Below, in pieces: positions 1 to 7,165 of a stretch of 36,360 nucleotides of DNA. The DNA comes from Alistipes sp. (GTDB lineage Bacteria; Bacteroidota; Bacteroidia; Bacteroidales; Rikenellaceae). The notes beneath the pieces are model-generated. The model saw nothing but the letters and a program-made list of their open reading frames with translations. It was not told the origin of the DNA and made no database searches. The position numbers were made by a program, and so were the translations under genes. Positions within the stretch are counted from its first letter, which is position 1. Every line of letters starts with the position of its first letter. The stretch lies in assembly GCA_017631055.1 (NCBI GenBank), contig JAGBTZ010000046.1, positions 1-36,360 of the forward strand, in the 5' to 3' direction.

Positions 1-215
1 AACAGGAGGGCTATGCCGAGGTGCAGAACTCTGCCGAGAAGTTGCTCGAGTTGGTGCAGGCCAATAGCGGTCTTCTGCCTCTGAACGACAACAGTTCGCC
101 CGAGGCGGTGATGGCGGCAACACAGATGAGCAAGAAGGTCTTTAAGCGTTCGCTCGGAGTGCTGCTCAAGCGAGGCGATGTTGAGGTTACTGACGAGGGT
201 ATAAAGGTTAAGTAG
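1..215 (+). CDS. C-terminal end of a CvfB-like S1 RNA-binding protein (5'-truncated)
   Basis: The reading frame is already open at the window edge (frame of position 3) and stops at 213-215, so only about the last 71 residues are present. The visible part reads as a small helical/winged-helix tail: a helix around AEKLLELVQ, then GLLPLNDNSSPEAV, a phrase with MSKKVFKRSLGVLLKRG and a final short strand DEGIKVK. In the CvfB/YitL family (S1 domains followed by a winged helix) the C-terminus has this same order: 'xLPLNDKSSPEEI', 'MSKKxFKKAIGxLyK', 'I...DGI'. The family binds RNA and affects virulence gene expression in firmicutes; its role in Bacteroidota is not well defined. The methyltransferase gene starts 4 bases after the stop, so the two are probably cotranscribed. 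The S1 domains themselves lie outside the window, so the call rests on the tail only. Confidence 0.72.
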   Translation, partial: QEGYAEVQNSAEKLLELVQANSGLLPLNDNSSPEAVMAATQMSKKVFKRSLGVLLKRGDVEVTDEGIKVK

Positions 216-219
216 AGAT

Positions 220-981
220 ATGGCAAAGGTGACCACTGCCGAGCGAGTATCGCGCGAGCAATCCGATAATTACGTCTTCCAGCGTTCGTTGCTGGCCTAT
301 CACAAGGCAGCTGAGTTGATTGAGGGCAATGTGCTCGAAATCGGCACAGGCGATGGCTATGGGGCCGAGGTGTTGGCTCCGCACGCTATGCGATTTATAA
401 CTATCGACAAGACCATGCCCGAGAGACTCTATCAGGCGGCGAATGTCGAGTTTGTGGAGGCTGCCGTGCCACCTATCCCGGCCGAGAATAATTCGTTCGA
501 CTATGTTGTGTCGTTTCAGGTTATCGAGCACATCAAGCACGACTTTGACTTTGTGCGCGAGGTGCATCGTGTGCTGAAGCCGGGGGGTAAGTTTATCGTC
601 ACAACGCCCAATGCTCCGATGTCGCTCACACGCAACCCCTGGCATGTCCGCGAGTATCGCCCCGAGGAGTTGACCAATATGCTCGAGTGCCACTTTTCGC
701 AGGTCGAGCCGATGGGTGTCTTCGGCAACGAGAAGGTTATGGAGTACTACGAGAAGAATCGCCGCAGTGTGCAACGCATTACTCGTTTTGATGTTTTGCG
801 CTTGCAGTATATTCTGCCACGATTTATGTTGCAGCTGCCCTACGATATTCTCAACCGCATCAATCGCCGCCGTCTGCTCAAGAAGAATCGCGAACTGACA
901 ACTTCTATTGCGATGGATGATTACTATATTGCACCTGTTGGGTCGGATTGTTTTGATTTATTCTACATAGCAACAAAATAA
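220..981 (+). CDS. Class I SAM-dependent methyltransferase (Methyltransf_11 type)
   Basis: A 253-residue cytosolic protein. SAM-binding motif I is VLEIGTGDGYGAEVL (about residues 39-53). An acidic residue at the end of strand 2 is in ITIDKTMP. Motif IV is FDYVVSFQVIEHI (about 92-104), and the post-motif LKPGGKFIVTTPN (about 119-131) is the usual strand-5 signature of type 11 methyltransferases. The C-terminal 70 residues are basic (NRINRRRLLKKNRE) and end in the aromatic-rich YYIAPVGSDCFDLFYIATK. The acceptor substrate cannot be read from the sequence; such proteins methylate small molecules, quinone or lipid precursors, or glycans. The start ATG lies 4 bases after the upstream stop, which indicates translational coupling with the CvfB-like gene. 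No terminator is seen directly after the stop; the next structure is the hairpin at 1281-1315. Confidence 0.85.
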   Translation: MAKVTTAERVSREQSDNYVFQRSLLAYHKAAELIEGNVLEIGTGDGYGAEVLAPHAMRFITIDKTMPERLYQAANVEFVEAAVPPIPAENNSFDYVVSFQVIEHIKHDFDFVREVHRVLKPGGKFIVTTPNAPMSLTRNPWHVREYRPEELTNMLECHFSQVEPMGVFGNEKVMEYYEKNRRSVQRITRFDVLRLQYILPRFMLQLPYDILNRINRRRLLKKNRELTTSIAMDDYYIAPVGSDCFDLFYIATK

Positions 982-988
982 AACCGTT

Positions 989-1155
989 TCTGCGGGTGAT
1001 TTCTGCGTTATGCAGGCCGGATTGCAGAGGTCACATACGCTGAGTATGCTCCCTCCGCACTCCACCCTACAAGCCTAAAAATCCCCTCGCATAAACGATT
1101 TTATTGTCTAAGGTCTGCGGGTGATTTCTGCGTTATGCAGGCCGGATTGCAGAGG
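989..1155. repeat. Pair of 42-bp perfect direct repeats (989-1030 and 1114-1155)
   Basis: Two identical 42-base copies starting TCTGCGGGTGATTTCTGCG and ending GGATTGCAGAGG lie 125 bases apart in the convergent intergenic region after the methyltransferase gene. The spacer (1031-1113) is unrelated and no third copy is present. Neither copy encodes anything. They look like fragments of a dispersed intergenic element. Confidence 0.8.
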
Positions 1156-1161
1156 GGTGTG

Positions 1162-1250
1162 TAAAAACTCTCGTCATCTCGAGTATTTGCATCTTGCGAG
1201 GGTCGTTAACACCGGTTGCACCCAAGCAAATACGAGGAGATATACCTTTT
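1162..1250 (+). repeat. Dispersed intergenic element, copy A (one intact end)
   Basis: This stretch begins TAAAAACTCTCGTCATCTCG and continues to a GCAAATACGAGGAGAT arm followed by TATACCTTTT. A clearly related copy lies at 30455-30543. Within the copy ATCTCGAGTATTTGC (about 1177-1191) and GCAAATACGAGGAGAT (1226-1241) form an imperfect inverted repeat of about 15 bp, so the unit would fold as a hairpin. The layout resembles the 'CGTCAT...GAGATCTACC' class of intergenic repeats found in many bacteria. The right end of the longer element seen at 30 kb is not found here. Confidence 0.7.
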
Positions 1251-1280
1251 TTCCATTGGCCATCCAACCCATCCAAGACC

Positions 1281-1315
1281 AAAAAAATGTTCGGGCAGGA
1301 GCCCGAACTTTTTTT
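1281..1315. terminator. Bidirectional rho-independent terminator
   Basis: An 8-bp GC-rich stem GTTCGGGC (1289-1296) / GCCCGAAC (1301-1308) with an AGGA loop is flanked by A7 on the left and T7 on the right, so it has a U-tract for both directions. It lies between the convergent methyltransferase gene (+) and the end of the long lipoprotein operon (-), 16 bases past the stop of the latter. Confidence 0.93.
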
Positions 1316-1330
1316 GGTAATCCATCATCG

Positions 1331-2770
1331 CTACTTTATTCTTTCGCGCGGGATGGGTGTTAAGCGATAGTGGTGCTCGAGAGGTGTGCGCAGAGCCGTG
1401 AGCTTGTTGTGCAGAGCGGAAATCTTCACTCCTTTTGCCACTGGCGACAACGCCTTGGGCTTGGCACCCGGGGTCATTGCCGAGATAAAGGTCGGGATTT
1501 CGCTCTCATCGGTCAGCGAGTAGTAATCCTCGCCAATTTTGGCCATATAGAACATCTGCGTAAACTTCGGATAGTTGGGCATATTGACTCCATAGCGAAC
1601 AATAGCCCTCACTCCATCGTCGAGTATGCCGGCAATGGCAATCTCGTAGTCACCCTCATCGTTCGAGTAGTAGTAGCCCTCCTTGTCGCCGCCGAGGAAG
1701 TAGATGTCGCCCCTCTGGGTGGAGGTCACTTGAACATCCTGGGCTACGAGCTGCGAGGAGAAGAACATCGAGTTGAGCGAAGACTCATAATCGACCCTCA
1801 CGGGCCACTGCTCGAAGCCCTCCCAGCCGGTCATAAGGCAACTCTTGTTGGTCTTGTCGGTCTTGAGCGAGATGATGCTCTCGACACTATTGGCACCGAT
1901 AACGGTCCACGTTCCGAGCCACGACTTGTATGCCTCGGAAGCCAAGGGCATCTTCGCCTCGAACGGCTCCGAAATGGCATACAGACCACTTATCTCGCCC
2001 GTGTAGGTGTAGCCCAACACCACAGCACGATACGCTCCCGCATCGAGTTCGAAAGCATCTGCAGCATTACCCGTATAGAGCAGGTCCGCAAAGCGGTAGG
2101 CTGTGCCGTTTGCCGAGTTGTAGTAGTCGATATACTCAACCATTGCATCGCGCAGTTCGGTGGCGAGTTGCATCAAACCCTCGGGATTGTACTTGTCGGC
2201 CTCGACAATCGTTATGGCATAGGGATTCTGGTCGTTGCTCAATACCGATACGATGTGGTCGAATGGTTGCTCGTAGAGCGTGCCGGCACCGGTGTACTGC
2301 ACCAGCCACGAGTCGTTGTATTGCATCAGCTCGGTGTCGATCTCGCCATAGTCGGGTGTCGAGAATGAGGTCGAGGCGATTGAGCCATAGGTTGCACCCC
2401 TCTCGGACATTCCGAATGCAATGTAGCGATATTCGGTGCCGGGGGTGAGCCCCTCGAGTAGCTCAATGTAGCGATTGCTCGAGTGCAAGCCCTCCTTGCC
2501 CTCGCCCATCAGATACTCTTTGACTACGCTCTTGACCAAAGCCGACTCTTCGGTCGTCATATCGGTCGTGAGCAGACCATACCACGAGTCGCTCTTCTGG
2601 CCATTGTGGGTCACCTTGACCTTAGCCGAGGTCTCGGAGATATCCTCGATAGCGATTTCGAGCGAAAAGTTGCCATTCAACTCCACCTCCCCATTATTAC
2701 AACTAATGCCGAAGGCTATGGCGGCAAATGCCACCATAACCTTCGTTGCAATATGTTTCAGGAAGTTCAT
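1331..2770 (-). CDS. Surface lipoprotein with an Fn3-like domain, function unknown
   Basis: A 479-residue predicted SPII lipoprotein: a basic start MNFLKHIATK, a hydrophobic stretch, and a lipobox FGIS|C with the cysteine near residue 24. Residues about 30-140 resemble a fibronectin type III-like fold, ending in the typical 'LTPGTEYRYIAFGMSERG' phrase and a final strand STSFSTPD. Residues about 150-280 contain a second unassigned domain with LVQYTGAGTLYEQP. Residues about 285-440 form a beta-rich domain starting SYKSWLGTWTV, which recalls the C-terminal part of the protein at 12010-13167. No catalytic motif is visible. The start ATG is 3 bases after the stop of the 1392-residue gene, so the two are translationally coupled. 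It is the last gene of the operon, before the terminator at 1281-1315. Confidence 0.8.
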   Translation of the reverse strand: MNFLKHIATKVMVAFAAIAFGISCNNGEVELNGNFSLEIAIEDISETSAKVKVTHNGQKSDSWYGLLTTDMTTEESALVKSVVKEYLMGEGKEGLHSSNRYIELLEGLTPGTEYRYIAFGMSERGATYGSIASTSFSTPDYGEIDTELMQYNDSWLVQYTGAGTLYEQPFDHIVSVLSNDQNPYAITIVEADKYNPEGLMQLATELRDAMVEYIDYYNSANGTAYRFADLLYTGNAADAFELDAGAYRAVVLGYTYTGEISGLYAISEPFEAKMPLASEAYKSWLGTWTVIGANSVESIISLKTDKTNKSCLMTGWEGFEQWPVRVDYESSLNSMFFSSQLVAQDVQVTSTQRGDIYFLGGDKEGYYYSNDEGDYEIAIAGILDDGVRAIVRYGVNMPNYPKFTQMFYMAKIGEDYYSLTDESEIPTFISAMTPGAKPKALSPVAKGVKISALHNKLTALRTPLEHHYRLTPIPRERIK

Positions 2771-2773
2771 AGT

Positions 2774-5700
2774 TTACTCGTTGTAGTATTTGTAGATATA
2801 GATTGCACCCTTGCCGGTTGTACCCGGAGCATAGAGGCTAAATGTTTGATTACTTTCGGTCCAGTTAAGTGCAATAGTATCCTTGCTACTATACGCTTTC
2901 GAACACTTCAAAGTGGCTGCACCATTGTTTGCAGCATCGATAGTAACACTCCAAGAAGAGTACTCGTTAAGTGTAGAGTTGCCTCTTAAATTACCACTTG
3001 AATTGTAGAGGTGTTTATCGGTACTGAATACAAATGCGAAGGTGCCGGGATAAGCCTCAGCTCCGCTTGCAAGAGTGAACTGCTGAATACCGGTTGCATC
3101 AGGAATGTAGTTACCTACAACATCGATTGGCATAGAGGTCGGATTAGAATTTGTGCTAGTCCAAGTCTTAATTGAATAATCAAGAGTGCCATCCGGATTC
3201 TTACCTGCGATAATTACCTTATCGCCAATCTGCAAATCGTTTACATCTTCAACCAGATACCAACCAACCTTAACGTCCGGATGGTTTTCCTGGCCAATAG
3301 CGACAGAAGCCTGTGCCATGCCGTATTTGAAGTTGAATGCGGCATTGCGAGGAGCACCTGCGTTTGCAGCAAATGTTGCGGTAGCAGTTGTCGCATTGGT
3401 TGTGTGGTTGAAGGTTACAAAGTCGTAAGTCTTAGCCGGAGCACCCTCGATAACAGCATCCTCGGGTTTCAAGTTACCCTCTGTTGCGAGAGTGATAGTT
3501 ACCTGACCGCCCGCATAACCTACAAGTGATGTCGATGCGCTTGCTGTTAAGCGATAGTGTCCCTTATAAATGGTAGGATATGTGGAACTACCACCCTTGC
3601 CCTTACTGTTTGTGACTACGGTAGTAACAGTAATAACATCTCCTACTTTTAGACCGATTTCATTGTTGCCGGGTACTTTTACACCATCCTCGGTCTTTAC
3701 ATATCTAACCTCTGCGGTATTGTCATTGCCATCGGAAATGGTATAATAACCCGACTCTGAAGTCGCAGCCACGGTTATAACACCCGTAAGTTTGTAGGTA
3801 ATATTGGTGTTTACTTCTTTATTCTTAAAGTCGGCAATCGAGATCTCTACTGGTGCGCCCTTCTGGAGAACGTTGAATGTCCAACTCTTCGACTCCTGTC
3901 CCTCCATCGAGGCGGTGATAGTAACGGCAATCTCGCGCACTGTACCCTTATTTTCAAGAGCGGTATAGGTCAACTTGTTATTAGCCTTGTCGAATGCAAA
4001 CGAAATCCACTCTGCCTCCGAAGTAGCCGAGATTTCCCAATCGCCAACATAGTTGAACTTAACATCGGCAATTGCAGTTGCTGTCGCTGCACCCTCCTCC
4101 GGAACAACCACGCTATTGGTTGGAACGGTAACATCGGCAGGAGCTACAGGAATGCTACCCTTAACGCCTTCAAGACGATAGAGACAAACTGTCTCCTGTG
4201 AGGTAGAAGTTCCGCTAAAGAAATATTTGTAAGAGCTTGCTCGATATCCAAACTTGCAACTACTATATGTACCCTGCTTATTGCCAATGGTTGCTACTCC
4301 GTCTGCAATAGAGATTACAAACGAGGTGTTTTCATTGATAAAAGTTTGGGTTTTGAGCTTGTATGTCGAAGACGAAGTACTGCTCGAAACAAGGTAGCCC
4401 TCATTTACGCTGTCATAGAAAGCGAATGTGCCATCAACAGAGCCCTTGCCCAATACCAGAGTTTGAGTAGTCTCAGTGGGGGTAAGGTAATAGTTTCCAA
4501 GTTTAGCAATCTCAACCGCTGGACGATTCTCACTGCTTGAAATGGTTGTGCTCATAGCCACATCGTAATTTGCAGCCGCTACAATCACCTGATCGCCAAC
4601 AGCAAGAGTCGAAGCATCGGTAACAAGCTTCCAAGTGTTACCCTTTGCCTGGTCGGCACCCTGTACAATGGCAACCGAAGCCGAAGCATAGCCATCAGTG
4701 AAGGTTACAACCACCTGGCGAGGTGCGCCATCGTTTGCCGGCAAAGTAACGGTAGCCTCATTAGCGTTTGTGGTGTATGCAACCTCTGCAAAGTCTGCAT
4801 TCGCTTTGCAGGTGATATCGCCCACAGGATTCAATGTTCCATTCTTGGTGAGAGTGAGTTTCACGCTACCGCCGGTGTAGTCGATATGGTCGTTCGCTGC
4901 TGTTGCCGAGAAGTTGTAGTAGCCCTTGCAGATAGCGTGAGCGCTGCTCGAACCTCCGGTAGCCTCAGCTGATACCGCAGCGACGATAGTAACTACATCG
5001 CCAACCTTGACATTTGTGTTACTTGCAAGAGTGGTACCATTAGTCATATCAACATATTTGAAATAAGCCTTGTTGTCTGCATCATCTACAAGGTAGGCGG
5101 TGCCACCTGCGCTCGATGGCTTCTGAGAAAGAATACCCGTAACCTCGTACTCGACATTAGGATTTACATTCTCTTCGGTTGCCACAGCCAAGAACTCAGC
5201 AACAGTAACCTTAACCGGAGCACCCTTCTGAACAACGTCAAACTCGAATGTCTGTGCATCCTTGCCATCGTGGGTAGCGGTGATAGTAACCTTTGCAGTA
5301 CGCACGCCGCTTGGGTTGGCTACTGCCGAGTATTTGAGAACGCCATCAGCATAACTGAGAGTAAGCCAATCAGCCTCGGTAGTCACCTCGATTGCCCAGT
5401 CGCCAACGTAGGTGAATTTAACATCCTCGAAAGCAGTCAGCTCGGCAACACCCTCTACCGGAACTACAACCTGCTCAGGAACGGAGATAACTGCATCTGC
5501 GACAGGGACATCGTTCTTCTTGCCTGCTACCTTGTAAATAGCGATATTGTGGTGCTCAGATGTCACCGAGCTTGTGCAACCAAATCGGCGATTGTTTGTG
5601 GTGGCGCCTCCGTTATATGCGCGATATACCAATGTTTTATAGGCGTGGTCGCTATCGGATGCAACAACCGAAGCCACGCCACTCTCGCTATCGATGTCGA

Positions 5701-6952
5701 TATCGAAAAGTGATCTGTCGGTAGGATATGCCTGAGTTTTGAGATAGTTGTTTGAACTATAAGTGCATAGATATCCGACATAACTACTTTCGCTCGAATA
5801 ATCAAGTTTGTTATAGAAATGGAATGCATTAGCTTTATCGCTACCTGCAAGTGTGAGCTCTTGAATCATATTATCACCGCTGGTTGTGCCTGCGGGGAAT
5901 ACGGGGTGATAGAGATAATCTCTTACCTTAACAGCCTCGGTGTATGAAGCGTTGGCGTACTGGCTACCCATCTTACCCATAACATAGTTGAGGTCAGCAG
6001 CTGCAATAGTTACGATATCGCCAGCCTCAAGTGTCGAAGCATCGCGAACAAGTACCCACTTCTCGCTCGGCTCAATACCCGCCATATTTACACCAATGCG
6101 TGTAACCATACCCGACTCAAATGCGAGCGACTTCTCTGCCGGAATAGAGCCGGTCTTGATGTAGAGGTGCTTGTTGGTGAGGATTACAACGCTGTAAGCA
6201 TCGCCAGCCTCGAGGGTTGTGGGCAATACGGTGAAATAGACATCGCTTTTCGAAGAGGTCGCAACCTTTACGGTGCTGACACCCTCCTTCACGCTAAATG
6301 CGAAAGTATCCTCGACAGGATTTTCGAGGTTGGCAGTAATACTACCAGCCAGAGTCTTGCCATCAGCAGTGAACTCTACGCTCTCGACAACCTCATCGGC
6401 TGCGAGTTCGAGGTTCTTGATAGCCAACTTCGCAACGGCTGCTACACGAGTGAAGCGCAAAGGCTGTGCCTCGGTGGGCTGTGCCTCAGTGGTCACAGGC
6501 AACGATACCATAAGGTCGGCATTCGCATCGTAGCTCTCCTCTGCCATTGTCTGCTCTGCGGGCAATGCGAGAGTTACAGCGTCGATGCTCTCGGCCGAAA
6601 CAAAGCCACTTGCAGGGTGGATAGCGATATACTTATAGGCACCCTTGCCTGCGTTTGCTGCGAACTCGGCATCGATATATGCCTTGCCATCAGCCATGGT
6701 GTAGTTTACAGAAGTAGCCTTTGCCAAAGCATCGGTCTGCTCCAAAACTTCGAATGTGTCGCTCTCGCTCCACGAGAAAATAGGGGCATCACCCGAAGTA
6801 TCTACCGAAGTACGAGCCTCCTCAGAGATAAACTTAACAACAACACTATTTGAGGGTGAATTTGTTGCCGACTCCTCAAAATTGTTCTGACATGCCGTAA
6901 AACCCATTGCAGCTACTGCAACTAAGGTCCAAAGTTTCATCATTCGTTTCAT
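2774..6952 (-). CDS. Large modular lipoprotein: fimbrillin-like N-terminus plus duplicated BACON/OB-like block
   Basis: Read from ATG at 6950-6952 the product is 1392 residues; this start gives a clean signal peptide MKRMMKLWTLVAVAAMGFTA|C. A longer in-frame extension to 7027 would overlap the small peptide gene and is unlikely. Residues about 35-295 resemble a fimbrillin-like module. Then comes a module series A-B-C-D-A-B-C-D-A. A (about 298, 771 and 1230) starts W[VKY]LV.D...L..GD. B (about 487 and 942) is a BACON domain ending in VLQKGAPV or VVQKGAPV. C (about 577 and 1032) resembles an OB fold (YEVTGIL, VGDVVTI). D (about 692 and 1147) is another BACON-like sandwich with NDGAPRQVVV or NAGAPRNAAF. 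The A-D block of about 460 residues has thus been duplicated in tandem. No enzyme motif is seen; the protein is probably a cell-surface binding or scaffold protein. Confidence 0.82.
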   Translation of the reverse strand: MKRMMKLWTLVAVAAMGFTACQNNFEESATNSPSNSVVVKFISEEARTSVDTSGDAPIFSWSESDTFEVLEQTDALAKATSVNYTMADGKAYIDAEFAANAGKGAYKYIAIHPASGFVSAESIDAVTLALPAEQTMAEESYDANADLMVSLPVTTEAQPTEAQPLRFTRVAAVAKLAIKNLELAADEVVESVEFTADGKTLAGSITANLENPVEDTFAFSVKEGVSTVKVATSSKSDVYFTVLPTTLEAGDAYSVVILTNKHLYIKTGSIPAEKSLAFESGMVTRIGVNMAGIEPSEKWVLVRDASTLEAGDIVTIAAADLNYVMGKMGSQYANASYTEAVKVRDYLYHPVFPAGTTSGDNMIQELTLAGSDKANAFHFYNKLDYSSESSYVGYLCTYSSNNYLKTQAYPTDRSLFDIDIDSESGVASVVASDSDHAYKTLVYRAYNGGATTNNRRFGCTSSVTSEHHNIAIYKVAGKKNDVPVADAVISVPEQVVVPVEGVAELTAFEDVKFTYVGDWAIEVTTEADWLTLSYADGVLKYSAVANPSGVRTAKVTITATHDGKDAQTFEFDVVQKGAPVKVTVAEFLAVATEENVNPNVEYEVTGILSQKPSSAGGTAYLVDDADNKAYFKYVDMTNGTTLASNTNVKVGDVVTIVAAVSAEATGGSSSAHAICKGYYNFSATAANDHIDYTGGSVKLTLTKNGTLNPVGDITCKANADFAEVAYTTNANEATVTLPANDGAPRQVVVTFTDGYASASVAIVQGADQAKGNTWKLVTDASTLAVGDQVIVAAANYDVAMSTTISSSENRPAVEIAKLGNYYLTPTETTQTLVLGKGSVDGTFAFYDSVNEGYLVSSSTSSSTYKLKTQTFINENTSFVISIADGVATIGNKQGTYSSCKFGYRASSYKYFFSGTSTSQETVCLYRLEGVKGSIPVAPADVTVPTNSVVVPEEGAATATAIADVKFNYVGDWEISATSEAEWISFAFDKANNKLTYTALENKGTVREIAVTITASMEGQESKSWTFNVLQKGAPVEISIADFKNKEVNTNITYKLTGVITVAATSESGYYTISDGNDNTAEVRYVKTEDGVKVPGNNEIGLKVGDVITVTTVVTNSKGKGGSSTYPTIYKGHYRLTASASTSLVGYAGGQVTITLATEGNLKPEDAVIEGAPAKTYDFVTFNHTTNATTATATFAANAGAPRNAAFNFKYGMAQASVAIGQENHPDVKVGWYLVEDVNDLQIGDKVIIAGKNPDGTLDYSIKTWTSTNSNPTSMPIDVVGNYIPDATGIQQFTLASGAEAYPGTFAFVFSTDKHLYNSSGNLRGNSTLNEYSSWSVTIDAANNGAATLKCSKAYSSKDTIALNWTESNQTFSLYAPGTTGKGAIYIYKYYNE

Positions 6953-6965
6953 AGTCCAATCAATT

Positions 6966-7115
6966 TTAGAGGTCGTAATCGTTGTCAATGTAGCTCGAGG
7001 CTTGACCCGGAGCACCTTCGTCTCCATAATTGTTACTCAAGGAGAATCCCTGCTCCACTACCAGCTCCTCGACTTCCAGTGTAGGAACTGTGTAGATTTT
7101 CTCTGCATTTTTCAT
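6966..7115 (-). CDS. 49-residue peptide of the 'EVEEL.VEQGF' type, upstream of a large lipoprotein
   Basis: An ATG at 7113-7115 opens a 49-codon frame ending at 6966-6968. The peptide begins MKNAEKIYTVPTLEVEELVV, continues EQGFSLSNNYGDEGAPG and ends YIDNDYDL. It has no signal peptide and is acidic. It lies 13 bases upstream of the 1392-residue lipoprotein gene, and the gap on its other side (7116-7165) is 50 bases. A second peptide of the same design (MKTYPK..., with HPEVEIAEIALERGFADS) lies just upstream of the 1510-residue lipoprotein at 29942-30079. The shared pattern is P-x-x-E-V-E-x-x-x-x-x-E-[QR]-G-F. Short peptides of this look recur in Bacteroidales genomes, but I know of no assigned function. 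The frame fits the gap exactly and is conserved at two loci, which argues that it is real. Confidence 0.72.
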   Translation of the reverse strand: MKNAEKIYTVPTLEVEELVVEQGFSLSNNYGDEGAPGQASSYIDNDYDL

Positions 7116-7165
7116 AACTAACTAAGTTTGTTTTTTATGTTTATAGATATTTAAGTTTGAGTCTT

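Noticed and set aside
989-1155. CRISPR-like repeat pair
   Set aside because: Only two copies, 42 bases each, an 83-base spacer and no cas genes.
6953-7027. In-frame extension of the 1392-residue lipoprotein to 7027
   Set aside because: It would put about 25 polar residues before the signal peptide and overlap the 49-residue peptide gene in another frame. ATG 6952 gives a normal SPII signal.
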